From Quillaja saponaria (lineage: Eukaryota > Streptophyta > Magnoliopsida > Fabales > Quillajaceae), in contig CM055611.1 of assembly GCA_029379385.1 (NCBI GenBank), positions 23,526,092-23,590,091 on the forward strand: DNA of 64,000 nucleotides. Direction: 5' to 3'. The notes under the pieces were generated by a model. It was given only the letters and a program-made list of their open reading frames with translations, ran no database searches and was not told the origin of the DNA. Positions 50,401-64,000 of the stretch are shown piece after piece. Position 1 is the first letter of the stretch. Every line of letters starts with the position of its first letter. The position numbers and the translations under genes were made by a program.

Positions 50401-50636
50401 TACTAAGATGCATTCATATTGGTCTGTTGTGTGTACAAGACCAAGCAACTGATAGACCCACAATGCTAAATGTTTTTTCATTTCTTTCAAGTGAAACAGT
50501 CCAACAAGCTCAACCAAAACAGCCAGCATTCTTCAACAATCTAGTTGTGGAAGAATCAGATCCACTGTCTGCAAATAACAAGGAAGAAATTTATTCCTTG
50601 AATGATCTAACAAATTCAGTGCTGGATGGCAGATAG
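47429..50636 (+). pseudogene. Gene G: divergent G-type lectin receptor kinase pseudogene
   Basis: Exons 47429-48591, 48863-48967, 49151-49368, 49463-49673, 49758-49994, 50085-50234 and 50322-50636, same phases as the rest. It starts MDCKA like the A-F type, but the ectodomain (GEKIGIGSILISSAG) and membrane exon (EKRNIWIVIS) are distinct. Lesions: an extra G in the run 47938-47942 (frameshift in exon 1); TAG at 49520-49522 where paralogs have Gln; one base lost at the HRD codons near 49868; one base lost at SPEY near 50090. The Gly-rich loop reads GQGGDGPVYK. It is the only complete member of the second gene type in the ancestral two-gene unit; elsewhere only its exon 2 survives. Confidence 0.88.
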
Positions 50637-51243
50637 CTGCAATTTCATGTGGAAACTTCTGGATGTGTATATATGAACGCATTCAATAGGTCGAGAATTT
50701 ACAATCTTCTATTAATTATGTATGGTAGAGTTAGGCAACGAGAAAAGATTGTTTAATGCTTGAACCTTAAGCTGCTTTAATTTGTATCTGGTTAACAATT
50801 TCTCCAATCTATGAAGTTATTTGATTGATGCTTAGGTTGTTTATCACAAATTTTTTTTCTTGTGAGAGTTTGCAATTTTAGCGAGTGTATCTGATAACAA
50901 GTTGAAGAAGAAGGGAGGAAGAAAGGCAATATTTTCTCTAGATATCTTTTACTGTAATTTTTCTTCTTCCGTGTAGTTTCTTCTTTCATTGAATAATAAT
51001 ACTTCATTTTCGACAAGAAAACACACAACACACCTGAAAGGAGGGAAAAACATGTTAATATTTAATTTTTGTAAACCAAAGCTGTAGTCTTACTACAACA
51101 GTTTGATTTATTATATTTTATAGCTGATGTTTTGAAGTTGAACCAAGTCTATGATTGCATCATTGTACACATCTTCTTTCTGTATACCCTGAATCAAACA
51201 CTTTGAATTCTCACTCAATCTCAACAATCTTTCTATCCATTCA
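50637..51243. other. G-H intergenic region
   Basis: 3' flank of G and 5' flank of H. The stretch around 51120-51240 resembles the flank before K. No gene or clear regulatory site is seen. Confidence 0.5.
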
Positions 51244-53907
51244 ATGTTAATTAGCAAAGAAAGACTCCTATTCTTCCCCCTCAGTTTTACATGTTTCCTC
51301 CACTTTACATTGCTTTTATCCTTCAGGCCAGATACCTTACTACAAGGGGATCAGCTTAAAGCAGGGGATCGTCTAACCTCAGCTTCAGCAAAGTTCACAC
51401 CAATTTTCGTCAAGGCTGACAGTGGCAACAACAAAAACAATAACACTTACTTGGGAATATGGTTCAATTATGCTACTACTTTGATTGCCAACCAATCCAT
51501 AATGATTCTGGAGTCCTCACAACTGATCAATATAGTAACTTGAAGATTTTGTACAATAGTACAAAAATGGAAGTTCTACTACTAGTAATATTTTGCTATA
51601 TTCTGTTGAAGCAGCGACAAATACTAGTGCAGTTTTGCTGGATACAGGCAATTTTGTACTCTGCGAAATGAACCCAGATGGATCAATCAAGAGGGACTTT
51701 TTGTGGCAGAGTTTTGATTATCCTACAGACATCCTTCTTCCAGGACTGAAACTTGGGTTTAACAACAGGACAGGGAAAAGTAGGTCATCAACATCATGAA
51801 AAAGCCTTTGCCTGCCTCGGGATCTTTTACTCTTAGTATGCATCCAAATTATACAAACCAGTTAGTCATTTGGTGGAGAGGAGACATCATTTGGAATAGT
51901 GGGAGGTGGAAGAAGGAGACTATTAGAAATTTATATATTCCCTCACTTGCTCAGTTGAATTTGACATAAGTTTCAAATGAAAGTGAAACATATTTTAGTT
52001 GTTTGGGTGCTAGTTTCAACACTTCAAGCTAAAAAATTATTCCAGACAGTGAATTAATTGCAAGTGGCCTTTCTCCAACCTATTCGTGTCTTTCTGGTAG
52101 ATCTGGTTATGTGCACTATCTTTGCTATTCTTTGGTACATAAATGTCAAATGGTTGCCTTTCTTTCTATTTTACTTGTTTACTTATATTCTGTTTATGTT
52201 TGCTTTGGAAATAACAAAGTGAAAAGAAAGAAGACATGACTTTGTAAAATAAATATAGAGAAAGAAGTAGTAGTAGCTTGGATTATTTCAAGACCACACC
52301 AGGACCTTAAATTTATAATATAACAATTACATAAGACTTGCTTATTTAAACAATGTGGGACTTAATGCCTAGCATAACTTAATACTAAATATACCCTAAC
52401 ACTTCCATTCAAGCTAGAGCATATAATCCTAAGTTGACTGATTCCGGAGTTGCCTTATCTTGGTTTCCTACCAGAGAAGTTCTCGATGGAAATTGTTGCC
52501 AATTTGGTATTTTTTGTTGGTTGTGAACCAACAATTCTGTTTGAGACACATGTTGTTCTCGTTTTATCAGGCTTAGGCACATGTTGTGTTTTCTTAAATT
52601 TTTTGTTATAGGGGAGGCACATGTTGTGTTTTCTTAAATTTTTTGCTATAGGGGAGTGTTGAAGAGGAATCAGTGATAACGAGCAGGGAGCGTTGAAAAC
52701 TCTTCAATTTGGGGTTGGTCAAAAGACTATTCTACAAATACTTCAAAACTAACAACTTCAAAACTATTCGGGGTTGCTGCCTCTACTATTCGGGGCTACC
52801 GCCAAAGAGGAGAGGCAGCAACCCCAGCAACCCCAAGATTAAACTTGGATTTAGATCAAACCCGCTCTGATATCATGTAAAATAAATATAGAGAAAGAAA
52901 TAGTAGTAGCTTGGATTATTCCAAAACCACACCAGGACCTTAAATTTATAATAGAGTAATTACATAAGACTTGCTTATCTAAACAATGTGGGACTTAATA
53001 CCTAACATAACTTAATACTAAATATACTTTAACAGGCTTATTGGTGTAGTTGGAGGACCTATGCCAGTACCTCTGAGATGATACTTATTTTATGTCTTAT
53101 GGAGAAACTTCAAGACCAAAGGTAATTTACAATACAAAAGAAATACTTAAACATATATAATTGGTTAAACATATATAAATTCATTTTAAGTTGTACATAT
53201 GCAGTGGACCAGAAAATGAAGCAAAAGAAGCTGCTACAAGAAATTGGAGCTCATGCAATGTCCTCCACTTCATGTGGCAATGAATGAAAACACAGAAGAA
53301 ACACCAAGATGACTCAAGAGATGCTTAGATTCCGATTTCAGAGCATTATCTCCGCCACGGACAACTTCTCTGTTGCCAATAAGTTAGGAGAAGGTGGATA
53401 TGGACCTGTCTACAGGGTAACATTCACAAAAGTCGACAACTACAAAAATTCCTTCTTTCCTTTTTGGGATAGAATTAACTTGATGTGATTTAAATTATGA
53501 CCTAAGAAATAATTAAACATAATTGTTTAAGGAAAAGCTAGAGGATGGGAAACAAATAGCAATAAAGAGACTTTCGAAAAGTTCAGGACAAGGCCTGGTG
53601 GAGTTTAAGAATGAAGCTGTACTCATTGCCAAACTGCAGCACACTAATTTTAGGATTTTGCATTGAAAGGGCAGAATGGATACTAGTCTACGAATACTTG
53701 TCCAACAAAAGCTTAGCTTTCTACTTATTTGGTCATTGAAAGAAACAAATAGCTTTCTAGATTGAAAGAATGGGAAACAAATAGCTTTCTAGATTGAAAG
53801 AAACGATTCAGAATCATTGAAGGCATTGCTCAAGAACTTCTTTATACTTCACAAGTACTCGAGATTGAAAGTAATACATCGAGACTTGAAGGCAAACAAC
53901 ATTTTGG
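51244..53907 (+). pseudogene. Gene H: truncated K-type lectin receptor kinase pseudogene with TRIM insertion
   Basis: It starts MLISKERLLFF, aligned to MMISKARQLFF of K. Exon 1 is frameshifted near 51490, has TGA at 51797-51799, and lacks the PAN part (sequence jumps after YSCLSGR near 52105). Exon 2 is split by a 792-bp TRIM element (52243-53034). Exon 3 (from 53207) has an in-frame stop near 53284. Exon 4 has a deletion near 53647. Intron 4 is replaced by a short duplication of exon 5 start sequence (53740-53800). Exon 5 ends inside the catalytic loop after DLKANNIL; exons 6 and 7 are absent. The break joins a short piece of K-type 5' flank (near 53940), then the flank of I. Confidence 0.88.
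52243..53034 (-). mobile_element. TRIM (miniature LTR retrotransposon) in exon 2 of H
   Basis: Two 159-bp direct repeats, 52243-52401 and 52876-53034, both start TGTAAAAT and end TTAACA or CTAACA (TG...CA). Next to the right repeat, gctctgatatca (52864-52875) is the complement of a tRNA-Met primer-binding site, so the element is in minus orientation. Flanks gactt (52238-52242) and ggctt (53035-53039) fit a 5-bp target duplication; K reads ggctt there. The interior (about 470 bp) has no coding sequence and holds a tandem repeat of about 43 bp at 52571-52655. Confidence 0.92.
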
Positions 53908-54884
53908 AATCTCACTAGCTAGTAAGGTTGACTTGCTATTCTGTGTAATTATTGGTCCCTTGAAGTTGAATGGAAAAAAACATTTTACCATGATAACTAA
54001 ATGAATTTTTTGTGTGGACATTATGGATTTTATTCCTGTTAAGGCTATACTAGTAAGAAACTAGAAAGTCTTTGAATAGTCATAATGTGAATTTGATCAT
54101 TTAGTCGTAAGTTTGAAATTTATTAATTCAAATGTTTTCTGTTTATCAGATTTTATGAATCCAAATGAATAAGTTGCTAAAAAGATAAAAAGAAAGAAAG
54201 AAAGAAAAGAAGAATTTAAATGAATATAAGGATGACATTTACACTCTTTTGCGTAAATTTTTTATTATAATTAATTCTTGGGTTTATAAAAATTATTAAG
54301 ATATTTTTTTCAGTTAAATTAATTAACGACGAGTAATGTGAATTTAGACTAAAATTTTGTTTCATTTCATTACTCTAGCTAGTGGTCATATGCCTCAACA
54401 AGGATTTTGGATTGAAGGTGTTATATTGGGGGGGGGTGGGAAGGCTCGTTAATAAATTTCAATAAATTAGTTTAGTGATAAGATAATATTATTATTACTA
54501 TAATAAACTGAAAAAGTGATCTAATTGCACCATTGCATAGTTGAGCATGTCAACGGCGGAGACATGGGTTTCTCCGGTCAATCTGATGTACCAATGAAAA
54601 AAAAACATCCCACCACTAATTTTTGTTTTTAAATGATGTTAACATCACCCAATGTTTCTTGCTAAATTTAGAATGGACAATCGTTGGATATGAGTTCGTG
54701 TTCTTCAACAAGCAACTAAGTTATTCAAATTAAAATTTCCAAACGTTTGACAAAAATAGAGTGCCTAAAATCAAAAGGTAAGGACTTGGATTTCAAAGTC
54801 TCCTAGTCTAAAGAAATGAAAAACGCTTCCAGTCCAAAATATAAGTCTTTCAGGTTCCAAAGTTTTCCAATTCATACACCACCC
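53908..54884. other. Junction and 5' flank of I
   Basis: A K-type flank scrap near 53940-53970, then AT-rich flank collinear with those of C and D. It includes a run of seven G near 54429, the conserved inverted repeat and half of the W-box palindrome (54736-54753; right TTTGACA intact, left changed). An in-frame ATG at 54816 would add 23 residues to I. Confidence 0.6.
54546..54566. promoter_or_regulatory. Conserved inverted repeat upstream of I
   Basis: CATGTC-N9-GACATG with the same centre as B, E and F; followed by TCTCCGGTCAATC, whose minus strand reads TTGACC (canonical W-box). Confidence 0.35.
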
Positions 54885-57800
54885 ATGGATTGCAAAGCAT
54901 GCAGAATCCTATTTTTGCTAAGTTTTGCATGTTTCCTACACTTAACCAGGCCTTCAAAGTTGAGTAGAACCATATTATGGCAAGGTGAGAAGCTTAATTT
55001 TGGTGATCTTTTGGTGTCAAATTCAGGGGAAGCATCTCTAAGTTTCTTCAAGCCAAGCAATTACAGCAACAACATATATTTAGGAGTAAACTCCTTGTTG
55101 TTCTCATACTATTACTGGGTTGCCAACAGAGACACACCAATCCAAGACCCTAAAGCATATCTTATACTTGATGAACAAGGTAGCTTGAAAATTCTATACA
55201 ACAATGATAGAGATTCAATTGTGCTATATTCATCATCACTTGAAGCACCAACAAATACTAGTATCATTTTATCAGACAAGGGCAATGTTATACTTCGTGA
55301 AATGAATCTAGATGGATCGGTTAAAGGCGATTTTTTGTGGCAGAGTTATGATTATCCCACTGACACTCTTCTTGGAGGGATGAAACTTGGGATCAACAAA
55401 AGAAATGGGCAAAGATGGTCTATAACATCACGGAGAACCTTTCATAACCCTTCGTCGGGGCCTTTTACGTTAGGCATGGATCCAAACAATACAAACCAAT
55501 TAATGATATGGTGGAGAGAGAAGATTCAGTGGACTAGTGGGGAATGGGATCCTAATCAACAAACATTTAGAAATACAAAAGGTTTAGTAGACTTTAATTT
55601 TACTTATGTTTCAAATGAAAATGAAACATATTTCCAATATTTTTTACTTAGTTATCTCAATATAATTAGAGAGGGTTTGTTATATGCTGGATGTAAACTG
55701 CCTAAAACTCCTCAGTGTAGGAAGGGCCAACAACAACGAAACGATAATGATTTAGTTCTTCCAAGTTGGAATGGAACAGGTAAAATGTCCATGGAGGGGC
55801 TTAGGTTTGATGAAAGTGAGAATCTGACCAAATCTGATTGCTGGTTGAAATGTTTGAACAATTGTTCTTGTGTGGCCTACTCTAGTACAAATGATTATGA
55901 CTCTGGCTGCGGGATCTGGAGCAAAACAGCGAAATTTGTTGCAACTAATGAAGGTCGACAAATTTATTTTTTTCCAGTAATGCCGAAAGGTAATAATCAA
56001 ATATTTGGATACGAGCTTAAACTTTTGGCAATTTTTCAGTATTCTAAGTATAATGAGATTTGTTTTTCGGTCACATAATGCAGCGACTAGTAAAAGAAGA
56101 TTGATAGTCAGTAGTACTGTAGCAGGAGGAGCTGCTGCCATTTTCATGTCATGTTGCATATGCTGTGTCTTGTGGAGAAAACATAAAGCCAAAGGTACTT
56201 ATTTGAAATATTTAACAAAAATGCTGTTTGAAGTTTGAACCCTCTTACATATACATTTCTTGTACAATATCATTTGGTAACAAAGAAATCATATGCTGGT
56301 TCAAACCCAGTTTATACTACCACAATTACTATGGGACAAATAATTGCAATACACCAACATTTGATAAGAGCTATCGAGTTAATTTAGTCTGATTGGATTC
56401 AGGTCCTCTGTCATGAGTGCTTGCCTTATTTCCTGTTTCTTAAGTTAAATGATTGTAATAAGTTCTCGTTGATAATTGACTCTCGCGATTGAAAAAAATT
56501 AACGATTCATATCATTCTTTGGTCAGTTAATAGTATGTTTCCTCTTTATGTAGTCAATAGAAAAATGAAACAAGAGAAGCTGTTACGTGAAATTGGAGGT
56601 AATGCAACACCTCCCCCTGCATATGATTCTTCCAGCCAAGTGAAAATGGGCACCAAAGGGGGACAGACAAACCATGACATGCATATCTTCAGCTTTGGAA
56701 GCATTGCCACAGCAACTGACAACTTCTCTTCCGTAAATAAGCTAGGAGAGGGTGGGTATGGGCCTGTCTACAAGGTAAAATTACCAACTATATATGAGAT
56801 ATTAATAATATTTTGCTCTGTTTGATAGAAACAAAAAACAGAGATAATGTATTAATGAGGCAAAAAGGAATTTTAGGGAAAACTCAGAGATGGGCAAGAG
56901 ATTGCAATAAAAAGACTTTCAAGAAGTTCAGGACAAGGGCTAGAAGAATTCAAGAATGAAGCTCAGTTGATTGCTAAACTCCAGCACAGGAATCTTGTGA
57001 GACTTCTAGGTTTCTGCATTGAGGGCGAAGAGAGGATATTGGTCTATGAGTACATGCCCAACAAGAGCTTGGATTTCTACCTTTTTGGTATACTTCTACT
57101 TCAATATATTGCTAATATACATGTCGACATTAATTTATTCTTCTCAAACTGATTTGATTTACTTGGGGATAGATTTCAACGAAAAGAAAGTGCTAAATTG
57201 GAAGATACGATTTTGTATTATTGAGGGTATTGCTCAAGGACTTGTTTATCTCCATAATTATCCAAGATTAACAGTGATACACAGAGATTTGAAGGCCAGT
57301 AATATCTTACTTGATGATGAGATGAGGCCAAAAATATCATATTTTGGTATGGCCAGAATTTTTAGGTCAAAAGAATATGAAGAAAAGACAACAAGAATTA
57401 TTGGAACATTGTAAGTATAACAATTAACTCTTTTTTTCATAGGAAATATATATATTTTTTTTAATCACTAATAAAGTTGGTTGTTAGTGGTTATATGTCT
57501 CCAGAATATGCTATGAGCGGTGTCGTCTCAATTAAAACTGATGTTTTTAGCTATGGAATTCTTCTACTAGAGATTGTGACTGGCAAGAAGAATAATAATT
57601 GCCATCAAACAGATGGCCCTATCACTCTCATAGGATATGTAAGTTGTGTTTCAACCTAATGGATGTACATAACTAAATTTTGAACTTCAACAAAAACATT
57701 ATTATTTTTTTTTTCTCTCTGTATTTGTTGCAGGCATGGCAATTGTGGATTGAAGGCAGAGCTTCAGAGCTAATTGACCCAATATTGGGTGGATCATGCA

Positions 57801-58027
57801 GCCCTAATGAAGTATTAAGATGCATTCATATTGGTCTGTTGTGTGTCCAAGAAAAAGCAGCAGATAGACCCTCCATGTTAGATGTTGTTTCATTTCTTTC
57901 AAGTGAAATAATCCAACTAGCTCAACCAAACCAGCCAGCGTTCTTCAATGTGAAAGAGCCAGATGTTCTGCATGTTAACCATGATTCCTTAAATGTTGTA
58001 ACAATTTCAGATGTAAATGGAAGATAA
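54885..58027 (+). CDS. Gene I: full-length G-type lectin receptor with DFG changed to YFG
   Basis: Exons 54885-55989, 56084-56194, 56554-56774, 56877-57087, 57173-57410, 57488-57638 and 57734-58027 join to 777 codons (776 aa) with no stop or frameshift. Exon 1 lacks 51 bases present in B (the [15 protein letters not shown] stretch), in frame. Signal peptide, lectin, PAN, membrane helix, [10 protein letters not shown], Lys491 and HRD (Asp588) are present. Residue 606, the Asp of DFG that holds Mg-ATP in active kinases, is Tyr ([11 protein letters not shown]), so catalysis is expected to be lost or very weak. It could act as a pseudokinase or decoy receptor, or be at an early stage of decay. 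The acceptors before exons 4 and 6 are altered or shortened but keep AG. The ndhF piece follows the stop. Confidence 0.88.
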
Positions 58028-58316
58028 CTTGATTTATAATGATGAGGTTCATTTTTTATTTGTTACTTCGTGTACCTTCCTGTTATTTTCTGGTTCAGTT
58101 GTGAAATATGCTCAATTCCCTCTTCATGTATGGCTACCGGATGCTATGGAAGGGCCTACCCCCACTTTTGGCTCTTATACATGCTGCTACTATGGTAGCA
58201 ACTGGAATTTTCTTGTCGTCCGGCTTTTATCTCTTTTTATAGTCATATCTTACATAATGAATCTGATAGCTTTGATAGATATAATAATAGTACTATTAGG
58301 AGCCACTTTTAGCTCT
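58028..58316 (+). repeat. ndhF: Chloroplast ndhF-derived insertion after I
   Basis: Reads [22 protein letters not shown], then [18 protein letters not shown], a frameshifted stretch, and MNLIALI to the LLGA end; this order matches plastid ndhF. It begins with the last codon/stop of I (AGATAACTTGATTTATAAT) and ends at AGCTCT. Confidence 0.9.
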
Positions 58317-58403
58317 ACACCAACGTTTGGAAATTCTTTTGTTAATCTTAGGACTCTGGGCTCTCCTTCCACCAAATATTTCTTTTAAGATTTAGACTTC
58401 TAA
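58317..58403. other. Junction between flank of I and fragment J
   Basis: Nuclear 3' flank (ACACCAACGTTTGG to GACTTCT) stops after about 87 bases and runs straight into the end of a K-type exon 3. Confidence 0.6.
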
Positions 58404-59413
58404 TAAGTGAGGAGAAGATGGATATGGACCTGTCTACAAGGTAGCTTTCACAAAATTCATTCTTTCCTTTTTGGGATACAGTTAACTTGATGTGATTTAA
58501 ATTATGACCTAAGAAATGAATAAACATAATTTTTGCAGGCAAAGCTAGAGGATGAGCAACAAATAGCAATAAAGAGACTTTTGAAAAGTTCAGACAAGGG
58601 CTAGAAGAGTTTAAGAATGAAGCTGCACTCATTGCAAAACTGCAGCACACTAACCTTGTGAGGCTTTTAGGATTTTGCATTGAAAGGTAAGAAAGAATAC
58701 TAGTCTACAAATACTTGTCCAACAAAAGTTTAGACTTCTACATATTTGGTAGGCCTTATTCATTATATTTAGTTTTTTCAAGAATGTATGATTTGACAAA
58801 TTATGTCTATCACTGACAAATTGCATCTCTGAAATAGATTCTACTAGAAAGAATTTTTTTGGATTGGAAGAAACTATTCAGAATCATCGAATGCATTACT
58901 CAAGGACTTCTTTATCTTCATAAGTATTCTAGATTGAAAGTGATACATCGAGAGTTGACGGCAAGCAACATTTTACTTGACAACGAGGTGAATCCTAAGA
59001 TATCTGATTTTGGTTTGGCTAAAATATTTGGTGGGCAAGGATCAGAAGAAAACACAAACCAAGTTGTTGGAACATATAAGTTTGTATTAATTATTTCTTA
59101 TGTTTTCTGCATTGATCCGTATTAAGTATGAGCACTGAAACTTGTTTTTAAGTGGTTACATGTTTCTAGAATATGCAGTGAGTGATGTTGTGTCAACCAA
59201 AAAAGATGTATTCAGCTTCGGTGTTTTAGTTCTAGAGATTGTGAGTGGCAAAAAGAATTACAGCCGATATCATTCTGATCGCCCACTTAATCTAATAGGA
59301 TATGTAAGTTTTCTTATGTTGATAATGTTGTAGAAGAGCCAGTGCTGCCTTGTAGCAAGATAGAAATTTTTTCCTTAAATACTGTTTCAGTTTCAACAAC
59401 AGACGGCAGATAA
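58404..59413 (+). pseudogene. Fragment J: K-type kinase domain pseudogene without ectodomain
   Basis: Present: the last 37 bases of exon 3 (58404-58440, GEDGYGPVYK), exon 4 (58539-58748), exon 5 (58838-59076), exon 6 (59153-59303) and only the tail of exon 7 (about 59325-59413). Lesions: one base lost after KRLLKSS; TAA in exon 4 near 58688; one base added in the T run at the start of exon 5; HRD changed to HRE (catalytic Asp lost); exon 5 donor GT lost (ATATAAGT); most of exon 7 deleted. H also keeps exons 3-5, so J comes from another gene copy and not from the missing end of H. Confidence 0.85.
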
Positions 59414-59500
59414 ACTGCTTTTCTATGTCGTGTATGGAAATACGAAGAAATGCTTATACTCTTGATGAACATTATCTCAATGATCTAAATTTCTGTTCAT

Positions 59501-59570
59501 GAATATAGTTTTGGAAGAGCCAATTTTACTGCCTGCAGGTGACGATTTCAATGATGGACGGAAGATGAAC
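59501..59570 (+). repeat. Duplicate of exon 7 tail after J
   Basis: ATATAGTTTTGGAAGAGCC and a GATGGACGGAAGATGAACTGC end match the last codons of K-type exon 7 a second time, with changes. It is probably the relic of another deleted copy. Confidence 0.5.
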
Positions 59571-60246
59571 TGCTTTATATGTCAGTGTCATGTATATCAA
59601 ATCCAGGTTTCTTTACTAGCATAGACAGCTTCAGATAAGCCCACTTGGTTCGGTTATGGTTAAATCACTAACTGATTACCAAATTTATCAAAAAATAATT
59701 AGATTTTCTGTTGGTTTATTTATAGGAAAATCGTCACAATTTGGACTAATCAAATCTCAAAATACTACTAATAATGTTTGATTTGGTTCAGTAGTTAAAT
59801 CACTAGCTGATGGACTGAAGCTGGGAAGCACAAACTTAGGAAAAGGTTTTTGGTGTATGGTGCATAATTTTTTGGACAAATAAAACAACACTACTACTAG
59901 TAAACTTGACAGATTTATTAAATAGTAATTATTGGTGCCTTGAAGTTTAACCAGTCTATGATTGCCCAAAACTTCTTGTCCATATGCCTTGTTTCACACC
60001 TAAAGACCTCCCTCTAACCCAATAATACGTCCAAGTCAAATAGTCAATAAAATCCCACAAGTAACGTAGACTTTCCAATTGTAGAATTGTCAAGTCAATC
60101 AAAAATAGTAGTCTAGCGACATAGTTGTGCATTGGAGTTGAAGTTTGAACCAGTCTATGATTCCACAAATCTTCTTGTTCATATTCCTTGAATCAAATCA
60201 AACACTTAAAAATTCTTTCAAACCCAATAATATCTCTGCTCATTCA
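59571..60246. other. 5' flank of gene K
   Basis: No gene is seen. The stretch 59925-60180 contains two related versions of ...TTGAAGTTTRAACCAGTCTATGATT, a short internal duplication. The last part resembles the flank of H. The array-type W-box palindrome is absent. Confidence 0.5.
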
Positions 60247-63533
<3,287 letters not shown>

Positions 63534-64000
63534 ACTGCTTTTCTATGTCATGTGTGGAAATTGGTAGATATGCTTACTATTGAAGAACATTATCTCAATG
63601 AGAATTTCACTATTATATTAAAAACTTCTGGAAATTATGTGCATGTTGTTTGACAATTTGTCTAGGATAATGGTGGTGCATCTTCTTTGACTTTGAATTT
63701 GAAGTGAAGAGAAGAACCATGTTCCAAGAAATTTCTTGGTAGCTTCAAGATAAAAAGTACAGACCAGAACAAGTGTTTTTTAAAAACTTATCCAGAAAAT
63801 AACTTCAGTGTAACCTATAATCACAAATCTCATAGCAAGTATGAAATATTAGACAAACCCGATCACAACCAGCTGGTAATGGTACATGTCCCTGAATTTC
63901 TGAGTTGTTTCATATGGGTGTTTCATGTATGATACTATGATGTAAAGCTTCCATTTTTGGAGGTGTGGGGACTTGGGAAGCAATGAAGAATGATTTATGT
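63534..64000. other. 3' flank of gene K
   Basis: No gene, ndhF piece or array module is seen before the window ends. Confidence 0.6.

Noticed and set aside
52571..52655. Possible short CRISPR-like or satellite array
   Set aside because: Only two tandem copies of about 43 bp, inside the TRIM interior, in a plant nuclear context.
58028..58316. An open frame across the ndhF piece after I as a functional NADH dehydrogenase gene
   Set aside because: It covers only an internal part of ndhF, is frameshifted in the middle and is in the nuclear 3' flank; it is a transferred fragment.
60145..60246. N-terminal extension of K from an upstream in-frame TTG
   Set aside because: No ATG begins it until MMISKAR at 60247, which aligns with the start of H and begins a normal signal peptide.

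Overview
The window is nuclear DNA from a flowering plant, probably a eudicot; I cannot name the species. It is AT-rich, with GT-AG introns, plant short interspersed and hAT-type elements, a miniature LTR retrotransposon and a chloroplast-derived insertion. Almost everything genic is on the + strand and belongs to one family: G-type (bulb-lectin/S-domain) receptor-like serine/threonine kinases of the CES101 (At3g16030-like) group. Each complete gene has seven exons: (1) signal peptide, B-lectin, S-locus-glycoprotein region and PAN/apple; (2) transmembrane helix; (3) juxtamembrane to the Gly-rich loop; (4) catalytic Lys to the hinge; (5) HRD and DFG; (6) SPEY; (7) C-lobe and tail. Exon phases (1,1,0,1,2,0) are the same in every copy, which allowed base-level placement of exon ends.

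Layout: A 251-3473 (pseudogene), B 7529-10766 (intact, 791 codons), C 12560-15810 (pseudogene), remnant C' 18025-18309, D 19610-22751 (intact except one missing base in exon 2), E 30600-33854 (pseudogene), F 43290-46459 (eight single-base insertions, otherwise intact), G 47429-50636 (divergent subtype, pseudogene), H 51244-53907 (third subtype, truncated and carrying a TRIM retroelement), I 54885-58027 (full-length, 776 codons, DFG changed to YFG), J 58404-59413 (kinase-only fragment), K 60247-63533 (intact, 821 codons, same subtype as H and J). Only B and K look like straightforward functional receptor kinases. I looks like a full-length but catalytically impaired receptor.

The array grew by repeated duplication of a unit. 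Leftover transmembrane exons of a G-type gene lie after A, B, C, D (twice) and E, so the ancestral unit held two genes, and only F-G keeps both. A-B and E-F are one larger duplicated block: they share gene lesions, a solo-LTR-like insertion, a SINE and a 152-bp hAT MITE. A roughly 5.3-kb spacer between E and F is missing between A and B. A chloroplast ndhF piece sits immediately after the stop codon in D, F, I and C' but not in A, B, C or E, and marks a sub-lineage. F is a mosaic: its 5' part is B-like, a middle part E-like and the rest D-like.

The proteins would be plasma-membrane receptors with a secreted lectin/PAN ectodomain and a cytoplasmic RD-type kinase. The upstream regions share a palindrome holding two W-box cores (TTGAC) and a second conserved inverted repeat, so the array may share WRKY-type control; this is inference. 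I found no non-coding RNA genes, CRISPR arrays or prokaryote-like systems, and nothing that I would call a wholly new biological system. The novelty is in array architecture, decay patterns, the kinase-impaired paralog and shared upstream motifs.
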